Positions 41,165 through 49,741 of a stretch of 64,000 nucleotides of DNA are shown here, piece after piece. Positions within the stretch are counted from its first letter, which is position 1. The number at the start of each line of letters is the position of its first letter. The DNA comes from CAYPAV01 sp964408805 (GTDB taxonomy: Bacteria; Pseudomonadota; Alphaproteobacteria; UBA8366): contig CAYPAV010000005.1 of NCBI GenBank assembly GCA_964408805.1, positions 186,001 through 250,000 on the forward strand, written 5' to 3'. The notes beneath the pieces were generated by a model, which saw only the letters and a program-made list of their open reading frames with translations, had not been told where the DNA came from and searched no databases. A program made the position numbers and the translations under genes.

Positions 41165-42730
41165 TCACTGCCGGCCGGCCTGGCCGGCGAAACGGCCGAA
41201 GAGACGGACGAGATCGTTCAGCAGGCGCCGTTCGCGCCGTTGGCGAGCTTGATCGGCGCGGCGCTGGCGTTTGGTCTCGACATGCCGGCGTTTCTCGGCG
41301 TTGCGGGTGGCGCGGAAGAGTTCGCGGCCGCGCTTGCGGGCGATTTTCGTGAAATGGCCGTTCGGAAAACGTCGCACGAAACGCCGGTGGCCTTGGAAAT
41401 CGTCGCTCTGTTTCAACCGGTACCAGGCGATGAGTTCGGCCGCATCAACGGGTTTTACGTAATCGCGATGCACGAATGCGGGTGCCCCATCGGGCAATCG
41501 GATGCGATACCATGGCCGGCCGGTCACGCGGCCCGTGACGACCAGCCCCGCATCTCGCTGGGCAGTGCCAAGATAGCCGCCTTCGACCGAGGGCGACGCC
41601 CGAAGGTTGACGTTTTGGAGCGCCACGAAGGTCGCCTCCGTCTCAATGACAACGGGAGACGGAGCCGCGCGCGGCGAGAGGCGAGCCAGCCTATTTCGGG
41701 CCAGCTTGGCGAAAACGCCGCCCGGAAACTTCTCGAGATAGGCCTCCAAATCGGCGGGGTCGTCGCTCGTCTTGATCGAGTTCCAAAACGCAATCTCGAC
41801 CGAATTGCCGAGGGGCGGCGGCGGTGGCGGCGCCACCACCGTACCTTCCCCCGCCTCGAAGACGAAATCACCTTGATTGAAGCGCACATCCTGGAGACGC
41901 CCCCAGCGCGGCGTCTGCGCGGCATCGGTCAGGCCGGCCATCGACTGCGAGAGGAAGAGGCCGAGTTCATCGCCGGTGACATAACCGTCGGTATTCGCGT
42001 CGGCCCGCGCCTCGCCCCGGATGGCGCGAAGGAAAAGCTCACGGAAACTGCCGTCGTCCCGCACTTCCTGGCCGGCGTCGCCGGAGGTCAGGAATTGCCG
42101 CACCGGTTTCGCCGTCTTGGCGCCGATGGCGGCGGGTGCGGCGGCGGCCCGGGCCCGGAAGATCGTGCCGGAGAAGCAGGAATCGAATATCGACAGTACA
42201 TGCTTCGCCTCGGCAAGCCGCACCAACCCGCCGAAATCACGCATGTGGAGAGCCTTCACCTTGAACGCGGGATCGGCCGCAAGGGGGGCATCGGCCGGCA
42301 CCAGGAAGCCTTCGCCGCCGATCGTCTGGCCATGTCCCGCGAACCAGAGGAACAGCCGGGCCTCGGGCTCGGCTCCCTGAATCGCGAAGAATTCCTTCAG
42401 GGTCCGGGACAGGTCGGCTGAATCGAGATTGAGCTTCAGGGTCACGTCGAAGCCCCGGCGCTCCAGCTCCCGCGCCACGGCGCGGGCATCGGCCACCGCC
42501 ATTTTCAGGCGGGGCCAGCCATGGGTGTAGTCGTCGATGCCGATCACGAGGGCGCGGCTGTCTCCATAGAGGCGCAATTCCGGCCCGCTCGGAAGCACCG
42601 CGCCGCGCGGTCGGATGGTCAACCCCCGCGAGCCAGCCGCCGAGGCGTCCGCCATCCCGGCGGCAAAAAAGGCAAGCGCGCCGAGCGCGCCGAGCGCGCC
42701 GAGGATTAAATCTCGCGTTGGACCGGCCAT
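41165..42730 (-). CDS. Exported caspase-family (C14) protein with EF-hand-like loop and SH3 domain
   Basis: A 521-residue protein and the first gene of the minus cluster. Signal peptide about 1-33; caspase domain with His133 in FAGHG and Cys185 in IFDSCFSG. DANTDGYVTGDEL (244-256) has the spacing of a calcium-binding EF-hand loop. After a Pro-rich linker (300-306) comes the motif AFWNSI...YLEKFPGGVFAKLARNRL (314-348), an SH3-type domain (about 365-427), a second copy of the motif (430-470) and a very basic tail. Calcium-dependent activation, as in metacaspases, is plausible. ATG 42730 has GGAAGAGAG upstream; the longer frame to 42880 lacks a signal peptide at its start. Confidence 0.85.
   Translation of the reverse strand: MAGPTRDLILGALGALGALAFFAAGMADASAAGSRGLTIRPRGAVLPSGPELRLYGDSRALVIGIDDYTHGWPRLKMAVADARAVARELERRGFDVTLKLNLDSADLSRTLKEFFAIQGAEPEARLFLWFAGHGQTIGGEGFLVPADAPLAADPAFKVKALHMRDFGGLVRLAEAKHVLSIFDSCFSGTIFRARAAAAPAAIGAKTAKPVRQFLTSGDAGQEVRDDGSFRELFLRAIRGEARADANTDGYVTGDELGLFLSQSMAGLTDAAQTPRWGRLQDVRFNQGDFVFEAGEGTVVAPPPPPPLGNSVEIAFWNSIKTSDDPADLEAYLEKFPGGVFAKLARNRLARLSPRAAPSPVVIETEATFVALQNVNLRASPSVEGGYLGTAQRDAGLVVTGRVTGRPWYRIRLPDGAPAFVHRDYVKPVDAAELIAWYRLKQSDDFQGHRRFVRRFPNGHFTKIARKRGRELFRATRNAEKRRHVETKRQRRADQARQRRERRLLNDLVRLFGRFAGQAGRQ
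42676..42702. repeat. Three perfect 9-bp tandem repeats in a signal-peptide coding region
   Basis: The unit GCGCGCCGA occurs three times head to tail and encodes the Leu-Gly-Ala run in the hydrophobic core of the caspase-SH3 signal peptide. Copy-number change would keep the frame but lengthen or shorten the core by three residues. Confidence 0.85.
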
Positions 42731-42900
42731 CCGTGCTCTCTTCCCGTGCTCCGCGTGGTTATGCAAACCCGGAGCCGGTTTTTCCATGCTGCCGGAGGTG
42801 ACCGGACGGGTCAATGTGGAGCCGCGCGGGTTCGCCTGTCCCCATCGCCCGCCTATATAAAAGAAGTCCGTCGAGACCAACCGATTAGATGGAGACGATC

Positions 42901-44115
42901 GTGAGCGAGGAAGCGCCGCTGCCCCTGTCGGGCGTTAGGGTGATTGAGTTCTGCCAGACCATCATGGGCCCGTCCTGCGGTCTCGTCCTCGCCGATCTGG
43001 GCGCCGACGTGATCAAGGTGGAACCGGCGCCGGGCGGCGACAAAACGCGCCAGCTGGCGGGGTTCGGTACCGGATTTTTCACTGCCTTCAACCGCAACAA
43101 GCGCGGCATCGCGATCGACGTGAAAAGTGCGGCTGGCCTAGCGGTGGCACAAAAGCTGATCGAGTCCGCCGACGTGGTGATCGAGAACTACGCCCCCGGC
43201 ACCATGGATCGCCTCGGCATCGGCTGGGAAGAGATGTCGAAGCGGAATCCGGGGCTGATCTTCTGCTCGATGAAGGGGTTCCTGTCCGGGCCTTACGAGA
43301 ATCGGCCGGCACTGGACGAAGTGGTGCAGTTCATGGGCGGCCTCGCCTATATGACGGGACCGCCCGGTCAGCCGCTTCGCGCCGGCTCCTCGGTGATCGA
43401 CATCATGGGCGGGACCTATGGGGTGATCGGCATCATGGCCGCCCTTCGCGACCGCGACCGCACGGGCAAGGGCCAATTGGTCAAGAGTGCGCTCTACGAA
43501 TCGACCATCCTGCTGATGATGCAGCACATGGCGGGCGGAGCGGCCCTGCAGCGCGAGGTGCCGCCGATGACCCAGCGCCTCCGCGCCTGGTGCGTCTACG
43601 AGTGTTTCGAGACCAAGGAAGGCGACCAAATCTTCATCGGCATCACCAGCGACAACCACTGGGAACGGTTCTGCAAGCGCTTCGGCCACGAGGATTTGCT
43701 CGACGACCCGACGCTGAAAACCAACGAGGACCGGGTCGCCAACCCGGATCGGGTGAAGCCGCTGGTCGCGGCCGCCTGCATCGAGCACAGCAAGGCCGAG
43801 ATGTCGGCGATCGCCGAGGAGATCGGCATCCCCTTTGCCCCCGTCGCAAAGACGGAGGATCTCTACGACGATCCGCACCTAAACCACGATGGCCGGATGT
43901 GCGTGACCGACCTGCCGGACGGACGCACGACCAAGCTGCCCCGAATTCCGGTCGAGGTCGGCGACCATCAGTTCGGCCTTCGCATTCAGCCGCCGGAGAT
44001 CGGCGAGCACTCACGCGAGATTCTCAAGGATCTTGGTCTCGACGACACGGCGATCGCCGAGCTCGAGGCCTCGGCCGCGGTGAAATCCAAGGATCTCGCC
44101 GACGCGGCGGAATGA
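42901..44115 (+). CDS. CaiB/BaiF family (class III) CoA transferase
   Basis: About 404 residues. Family marks: LSGVRVIEFCQTIMGPSCG at the start, LADLGADVIKVEP, FNRNKRGIAIDVKS, and the catalytic Asp in RPALDEVVQ (Asp139 from the GTG). Class III transferases move CoA from an acyl-CoA to a carboxylate through an aspartyl-CoA anhydride; substrates (formyl-, succinyl-, carnitine-type) are not visible. The frame also has an ATG at 42889, but GGAG lies six bases before GTG 42901, while nothing RBS-like precedes that ATG. It is divergent from the caspase cluster across 170 bp that must hold both promoters. Confidence 0.88.
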   Translation: MSEEAPLPLSGVRVIEFCQTIMGPSCGLVLADLGADVIKVEPAPGGDKTRQLAGFGTGFFTAFNRNKRGIAIDVKSAAGLAVAQKLIESADVVIENYAPGTMDRLGIGWEEMSKRNPGLIFCSMKGFLSGPYENRPALDEVVQFMGGLAYMTGPPGQPLRAGSSVIDIMGGTYGVIGIMAALRDRDRTGKGQLVKSALYESTILLMMQHMAGGAALQREVPPMTQRLRAWCVYECFETKEGDQIFIGITSDNHWERFCKRFGHEDLLDDPTLKTNEDRVANPDRVKPLVAAACIEHSKAEMSAIAEEIGIPFAPVAKTEDLYDDPHLNHDGRMCVTDLPDGRTTKLPRIPVEVGDHQFGLRIQPPEIGEHSREILKDLGLDDTAIAELEASAAVKSKDLADAAE

Positions 44116-44128
44116 CGGTGAATGCCGG

Positions 44129-45073
44129 TTAGACCCCGCGCGACGCAGCGACCAGAGTCTCCTGCATTTCGTCGTCGCGGACGGCGCCGATCAGCTCGGT
44201 CACTTTGTCGATGCCGCGCTCGTCGCACCAGGCCTCGAGATCGTCGATGATTGCCGTCAGGGCGGTCGGGTTGCGAAAGCCCGCATAGCCGATGCCGACG
44301 CCATGCGCGCCCGCCAGCATGTATTCCACCACGTCCTCGGCCTTGGTGACGCCGCCGATGCCGATCACCGGGATCGAGACCTCCTTCGCCACCTGGTAGA
44401 CCATGCGCATGACGATCGGCTTCAAGGCCGGCGAGACCAACCCGCCGAAACCGTTGCCGAGCGCGGGCTTGAAGTTGTCGGTGCGGATCTTGAGCGAAAG
44501 AAACGTATTGGCGATCACCAGGGCGTCGGCCCCCGCCTCCTCGGCCGCGACACCAATCGAGACGATATCGCCGGCATTGGGCGAGAGCTTGGCCCATACC
44601 GGCTTCTCGGTGGCGGCGCGAATGCCTTCCATCACCATCCTGGTATGATCGTCTTGAAGGGCGAAATTGCCGCCGCTGGTGCTCCGCGTCGGGCAAGAGA
44701 TATTGACCTCGATTACGTCGACGTCGGGCACGCTCAAGTCACGGGTCATGGCGGCGAATTCATCGGCCGTCTCGGCCGAGACGCTGACGATGAAGGGCGG
44801 GGTGAATTTTTTATATTCCGGCACGATGTGGTCGAGGAAATAGTCGATCCCCTTCCCCGGCAAGCCGATCGACTGGATGATTCCCGCCTCGGTCTCCGCC
44901 ATTCGCGGGGTCGGGTTGCCGTCCCTCGGCTCGCGGCAAATCGTCTTGGCGACCAACCCGCCAAGGCGGTTCAGGTCGATCACGTCGGCATAGTCGTAGG
45001 AGAAGGCGCCTGAGGCCGGCATCACCGGATTGGCGAGTTCGACATCGCCAATCTTTACAGAAAGATCTACCAT
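44129..45073 (-). CDS. pyrD: Dihydroorotate dehydrogenase, class 1 type (PyrD)
   Basis: A 314-residue FMN TIM-barrel. LANPVMPASGAFSY at the start, the catalytic Cys127 in NISCP and GIGGVTKAEDVVEYMLAGA (phosphate-binding loop) mark the class 1 dihydroorotate dehydrogenases. Its start overlaps the end of the PyrK gene by seven bases. Together they look like type 1B, in which PyrK passes electrons from dihydroorotate to NAD+. After SCP the loop reads TRSTSGGN rather than the usual N-containing one, so a related dihydropyrimidine-type substrate is possible. Confidence 0.8.
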   Translation of the reverse strand: MVDLSVKIGDVELANPVMPASGAFSYDYADVIDLNRLGGLVAKTICREPRDGNPTPRMAETEAGIIQSIGLPGKGIDYFLDHIVPEYKKFTPPFIVSVSAETADEFAAMTRDLSVPDVDVIEVNISCPTRSTSGGNFALQDDHTRMVMEGIRAATEKPVWAKLSPNAGDIVSIGVAAEEAGADALVIANTFLSLKIRTDNFKPALGNGFGGLVSPALKPIVMRMVYQVAKEVSIPVIGIGGVTKAEDVVEYMLAGAHGVGIGYAGFRNPTALTAIIDDLEAWCDERGIDKVTELIGAVRDDEMQETLVAASRGV

Positions 45074-45939
45074 CCGACCGCCTCCTGCATATTGAAAACC
45101 GGGCCTTCGCGGCAGACGCGCCGTAGAATCTGCTTGCCGTCGACTTCGAAAGTCCGGACGCAGATGTAGCAGGCGCCAAGGCCGCAGGCCATGAGCTGCT
45201 CCATCGCCACCTGACCCGGGATACCGTGGGCCTTGCCCAGCCGCTTCATCAACATCAAGAGCCGGTTCGAGCCGCAGGTGAAGAAGGCGTCCGCCTTACC
45301 CGACGCGATCAACCCTTCGAGGACTGCTTCCACGTTCTCGACGGCGCTGCTGCCGTCGCTGTCCAGCACTTCGACGATGTCGGCGCCCATGCCCGCGAAC
45401 AGGTCCCGCGACATCACCAGATCGGGCGCACGCGCACTCAGGATCGCGGTAATTCCGATACCGGCTGCCGCGGCCATCTCGGAGAGCGGCGCCAATGTCG
45501 CCAGTCCGACACCCCGGCCCAGCACAACGATATTGCGCCAGGACGGCGACAGTTTGAAGCCGATGCCGAGCGGCCCCGTGATATTGAATTCCTCGCCCGG
45601 CACCAGGATCGCCATGCCTTGGGTGCCGCGCCCCTCGCATTTGTAAAGGAATTCGAGACGCCCCGCCGCCGCATCGACCCGATAGATGCTCATCGGCCGG
45701 CGCATCCACACCTCGGCGCCGTCGGGCGACGGGCAGAGGAGATGGAAGAATTGACCCGCCTCGGCCCTCAACGCGCGTTCCGGCGCCTCCAGGACCATTC
45801 GCTTGTATTCGTCATTTACCCAGTCGTTGGAGACAACGTTGCAGATGAACTCGCCGGCCGGCCGATCTGCATAAGGGTCCGGGCCGCCCAGCCTGACCGG
45901 TGCGGCCGTGTATTTATCCGACGCCGTGTGGTCTATCAT
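45067..45939 (-). CDS. pyrK: Dihydroorotate dehydrogenase electron-transfer subunit (PyrK)
   Basis: A 290-residue FAD and [2Fe-2S] protein of the ferredoxin-reductase type. The FAD domain has RRPMSIYRV and the GPLGIGF loop; the NAD-type domain has VLGRGVGLATLAPL; the C-terminal cysteine cluster in MACGLGACYICVR plus a Cys in RRVCREGPVF gives the PyrK iron-sulfur pattern. It accepts electrons from the PyrD product. ATG 45939 is used (a TTG at 45942 is less likely). PyrK-type genes are uncommon in alphaproteobacteria, which mostly use a membrane class 2 PyrD. Confidence 0.82.
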   Translation of the reverse strand: MIDHTASDKYTAAPVRLGGPDPYADRPAGEFICNVVSNDWVNDEYKRMVLEAPERALRAEAGQFFHLLCPSPDGAEVWMRRPMSIYRVDAAAGRLEFLYKCEGRGTQGMAILVPGEEFNITGPLGIGFKLSPSWRNIVVLGRGVGLATLAPLSEMAAAAGIGITAILSARAPDLVMSRDLFAGMGADIVEVLDSDGSSAVENVEAVLEGLIASGKADAFFTCGSNRLLMLMKRLGKAHGIPGQVAMEQLMACGLGACYICVRTFEVDGKQILRRVCREGPVFNMQEAVGW

Positions 45940-45999
45940 CAAATAGTCGCCTTGCCTTGGGTGCCTTTCATATCACCTCGCCCCGCCCAGGCAAAATCC

Positions 46000-47265
46000 T
46001 CAGCGCCCATTATCGGTTCCTTCCGGTGTCCCGAAGAGAAGGGTGATGTTGATCCGGTGGTTTTCATGGCCGGGCCGAAAGCGGACCGGCCCGGATTCAT
46101 GGAAGAGATCGGACCGGAACAAAATCGCCCGGTTTGCCCGATGTGGCACGGTGACGGCATCCTCCTCACTTTCCGCGAGAAACAGTCGAATGGGCACGAT
46201 ATCCCGATCATAATCCGTGAGTGGCCAATCCGGTGGCGGCACCTGCCGGTGGATCACCAACCCACCCGTGCCCGGCGCCAAATTCGCTTCGTCCGGCGTC
46301 ACCCAGAGATTGACGCTGACGGCCCCCGCATCGGCGTGAACGTCGATTCCCTTGTTGCCGCCCAATCCTTTGAAGGCCCACGCCTGTTGCAATGGGTGCG
46401 GTCCCAGAAGGCCAGGCAGCCGGTGGCGCAACTCGACGACGAGCCGCAGCAGAAGGGGACAGGCAAGCCCGTCCTCGAGATAGGCCGCGAGATGTCCGCC
46501 GATATGGGTGAAGTCGTGCCATATCACGCTCTCCAGAAGAAACCGCCGAAACCTCGCGAGCGCGTCCGGCGTCAGCAGATCGTCGACGACGGCGATACCC
46601 GGCGCCGTCTCCCGGAAAGCGGTGGTGATCGCGGCCCCATCGAGGGCCGAATTCAGCACGGGATCGCCGCCGTCGGCGGCCTCCGATAAATAAAGCGGTC
46701 CGTTATAGATCGACGCCAACTTCCTCCGCCATTCATCTGGAAGGTCGACTTCGTCCGCCGGGCCGGCGGGCCCATCGATCCCGGCCGCCGCCCTTTCGTA
46801 ACATTCAGCGAGCGGCCCGAAGCGATCCGGCTCAATGCCTTCCGTGGCCAGATAACGAAATTGCGCCGAGTCGTGGGCGAGCTTGAGTCGAGACGTCCGC
46901 GCGAAGGACGGATGATCCCGGCCCATGGCCTCCGGGTCCCGGCGAATCGCCCGTGTCCGGCCGAAGTGCGTCTGGGCCTCCTCGATCCGGTCGAGAGCGA
47001 GGAAAACTAAGGCTTGCCGCAGATGGATCGCGTATAGATCCGGTTGGAGTTCAAGGGCCCGTCCGTAGCTCTCGGCGGCTTCCCCCAGGCGGCCGAGGGA
47101 TTGCAACGCGCCGCCCTTGTTGACATAGGCGTGGATGTAGTCGGGCGCCACGGCCAGAGCCCGATCGAAATAGGCGAGCGCCTCATCGGCCGCGCCCGAT
47201 TCGGCGAGCACGACACCCTTGTTGTGGAGCGTACGAACATCGTCACGCGATCGATCGGCGTTCAT
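46000..47265 (-). CDS. TPR protein with prolyl-hydroxylase-like 2-oxoglutarate oxygenase domain
   Basis: A 421-residue protein. Residues 1-110 are about three TPRs (LHNKGVVLAESGAADEALAY clear). Residues about 220-415 form a 2OG-Fe(II) oxygenase of the prolyl 4-hydroxylase-like group: His310 and Asp312 in VHADAGAVSVNLW, His389 in LFHESG and Arg404 (HRINI) for 2-oxoglutarate. The start ATG 47265 overlaps the stop of the TPR-glycosyltransferase gene as ATGA, so the two are translated together. It may hydroxylate a protein that the partner glycosylates; this link is inferred from context. Confidence 0.8.
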   Translation of the reverse strand: MNADRSRDDVRTLHNKGVVLAESGAADEALAYFDRALAVAPDYIHAYVNKGGALQSLGRLGEAAESYGRALELQPDLYAIHLRQALVFLALDRIEEAQTHFGRTRAIRRDPEAMGRDHPSFARTSRLKLAHDSAQFRYLATEGIEPDRFGPLAECYERAAAGIDGPAGPADEVDLPDEWRRKLASIYNGPLYLSEAADGGDPVLNSALDGAAITTAFRETAPGIAVVDDLLTPDALARFRRFLLESVIWHDFTHIGGHLAAYLEDGLACPLLLRLVVELRHRLPGLLGPHPLQQAWAFKGLGGNKGIDVHADAGAVSVNLWVTPDEANLAPGTGGLVIHRQVPPPDWPLTDYDRDIVPIRLFLAESEEDAVTVPHRANRAILFRSDLFHESGPVRFRPGHENHRINITLLFGTPEGTDNGR

Positions 47266-49625
47266 TGCCGTCGCGCGCACCAATCGCGCCAGATATCGCG
47301 GTACAGCGATTCGAGGTTCCGCGTGAAACGGGCGGGATCGCAGCAGGGAGCGGCCCGCATCCGGTCGCGCATGCCGGCGCGAAGATCCAGCACCCGGTCC
47401 CGGTCATTCGCGAGGCCGGTCGCGATCTCGACATATTCCTCCGGCGTCTCCGCGATCAACTCATTCAAGCCGAGATTGCCGAGGAAGCTGGCGCTCATGC
47501 GGCTGCAGAAGTTGGCCCCCGCCAGGGTCACCACGGGCGCGCCCATCCACAGCGCCTGATAGGTCGTCGTACCGCCGTTATAGGGCACGGGGTCGAGCGC
47601 GATGTCGATGTGTTGGTAGTGGGCCATGAATTCCCGGTACTCGGACGGCCCATCGAGATCGATCCGCGACCGGGCGACGTCGCGGGCCTCGAAAAGCGAC
47701 CAGTAGCGCTCGCGAACCGCCCGGTCCGCGAAGGGCGCCGCTTTCAATTTCAACCGTGATTTCGGCACCCCGCGCAGAATTTCAGCCCAGAGATCGATCG
47801 TCGTCTCGGTCAGCTTGGGCACGTGATTACAAGAGCCAAACACGATCTCGGGGCGGCCGCGGGCGATTTCCAGCCCGACATCCGGCAGGTCTTCCTCGGG
47901 ATCGTAGCAAAAGACGCAATCGTCGACGCAAAGCGCCTTCTCGACGAAAAGGGATTCCGACCCCGGGGGCGCGACGACGTGGTCCGCGATCAGATAGTCG
48001 ATGAACGGAAGACCGGTCGAATGCACGTAGCCGATATAACACGCCTGAACGGGTGCGGGGCGGCCGCGAAGCGCGCCGATCCGGGTCTTCGCGGTAAGTC
48101 CCGCCAGATCAACCATTATGTCGATTCCGTCCTCGCGGATCTGCCGTGCGAGGCGCGCATCGGTCCAGTTGCCGACCTCATGCCACTCATCGGCCAGTTC
48201 GCGGATCGCCAACGTCGTCTCGTCGACATAATCGGGAGCCGAATAGCAAGTGACGGAAATTTGGTTTCGGTCGTGATGCGCCAGAACCGGTTTCAGGAAT
48301 ATCGCGACCGGGTGATTGCCCTTGAAATCGGGCGAGAGATAGCCGACGCGGAGCCGGCGTTCCGGATCGGGTGAGTTTTCATGAGGCATGGAGTCGGTCT
48401 CATGCCACCGCTCACCCTCCCGCCGGTGCAGCGCGGCCAGTTCCTCGGTCGTCAGTCGGTCGCTGTAGAGCGAGGCGAAGAGCCGGCTTGCATCGGCCGG
48501 CCGATCGGCGCCCGCCGCCTCGAAAATCGCGAGCCCCTCCTCGACCCGGCCCATCTCGACCAGGTTGTAGCCGCGCAGCGTCAGGGCGTCCCGCCGACCG
48601 GGCTCGATCTCCAAGGCTCGCTGGGCGCAATCCACCGCCTCGCCGATTTCCCAGACTCCGGCAAGCGCGCGGGCGAGATTTACATGGGCATCGGCGTTGT
48701 TCGGAAGGATCTGCACGATCCGCCGCAGCACCGCGATCGGCTCCTCGCGAAGCTTCAGCCCCCATTCGGCCGTCGCGAGTTCGGAAAGCAGGACCACGTC
48801 GCGCCCCGCCTTTTGAATCAAGTCGTCGAAAACCGCGAGCGCCTCCGCCCGCCGATCGAGGCGCATCAAGGTCCGGCCGAGCCCGATCAGAAGGCGAAGC
48901 CGGTCGGGCCCGGCCGCGATGGCGGCTCGGTAATGTTTCTCCGCGCGCCCGAAGTCGCCACGCGCGGTCAGCGCCTCGGCAAATCCCTGATGGACCCGGC
49001 CGCGATCCGGCGCCGCCGCGAGCGCCTTCTCGAAATGGGTATCGGCGCCGGGATCGGCCATCTCGTCCAAGGTGCGCGCGAGGTTGTATTGGACCTCCCA
49101 TGCCTCGGGGGCCAGCTCCAGCGCGCGGCGATGTGCCGCCAGCGCGTCTTCGAGCCGGCCGACGGCGCGCAGCGAATTGCCCAGGTTCATCGCCGCCGCA
49201 TGCAGTTTGGGATCGATCGTGGCGGCCTGCTCGAAATGGGATATGGCATCGTGCGACCGCCCCTGGTCGCGGAACACGCAACCCAGCTGGAAATGGGCCG
49301 GTGCCAGATCGGGGGTGAGTTCGATCGATTTTCCGAACGCGCTCTCGGCCACCTCGAATTGGCGCCGGGCGAGATGAAGATTGCCAAGGTTGTACCAGGC
49401 GCCGCCGGCGGCATCCGGCAACTCCGTCGCGCGCTCATAGCATTCGATCGCCTCCTCCTCGCGGCCCAGCCGGCGCAGCGCCTGACCCATATTGAGAAGC
49501 GCCGGCCCGTAATCCGCCCGGTCGTCCAGCAATGCCCGATAAGCCGCCACGGCACCTTCGAGATCGCCGTCCCGGTGGCGCGCGAGGGCCGTCTCGAAGG
49601 ATTTCTCGAGCGTGTCGTTCGGCAT
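47262..49625 (-). CDS. TPR-containing protein O-GlcNAc transferase-like glycosyltransferase (GT41)
   Basis: A 787-residue protein. Ten or so TPRs fill residues 1 to about 390. The C-terminal half (about 415-780) is the GT41/SPINDLY domain: RLRVGYLSPDFKGNHPV, DIMVDLAGLT, RPAPVQACYIGYVHSTG, FGSCNHVPKLTE and DPVPYNGGTTTYQALWMGAP, the last being the nucleotide-sugar site. Enzymes of this family attach GlcNAc or fucose to Ser or Thr of proteins in the cytoplasm; in related bacteria flagellins and adhesins are targets. It is co-translated with the TPR-oxygenase gene. Confidence 0.92.
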   Translation of the reverse strand: MPNDTLEKSFETALARHRDGDLEGAVAAYRALLDDRADYGPALLNMGQALRRLGREEEAIECYERATELPDAAGGAWYNLGNLHLARRQFEVAESAFGKSIELTPDLAPAHFQLGCVFRDQGRSHDAISHFEQAATIDPKLHAAAMNLGNSLRAVGRLEDALAAHRRALELAPEAWEVQYNLARTLDEMADPGADTHFEKALAAAPDRGRVHQGFAEALTARGDFGRAEKHYRAAIAAGPDRLRLLIGLGRTLMRLDRRAEALAVFDDLIQKAGRDVVLLSELATAEWGLKLREEPIAVLRRIVQILPNNADAHVNLARALAGVWEIGEAVDCAQRALEIEPGRRDALTLRGYNLVEMGRVEEGLAIFEAAGADRPADASRLFASLYSDRLTTEELAALHRREGERWHETDSMPHENSPDPERRLRVGYLSPDFKGNHPVAIFLKPVLAHHDRNQISVTCYSAPDYVDETTLAIRELADEWHEVGNWTDARLARQIREDGIDIMVDLAGLTAKTRIGALRGRPAPVQACYIGYVHSTGLPFIDYLIADHVVAPPGSESLFVEKALCVDDCVFCYDPEEDLPDVGLEIARGRPEIVFGSCNHVPKLTETTIDLWAEILRGVPKSRLKLKAAPFADRAVRERYWSLFEARDVARSRIDLDGPSEYREFMAHYQHIDIALDPVPYNGGTTTYQALWMGAPVVTLAGANFCSRMSASFLGNLGLNELIAETPEEYVEIATGLANDRDRVLDLRAGMRDRMRAAPCCDPARFTRNLESLYRDIWRDWCARRQ

Positions 49626-49741
49626 GATCGGCTTCCAATATTTCCCGGAGGGTTACAGCGAGTGACGGCGGAGTTGTCGCCCACCCCGCCACCGCTAGTC
49701 TTGTTGATCGAGTATCCGGCAATTCGAGAGGAGGTCTTTCC

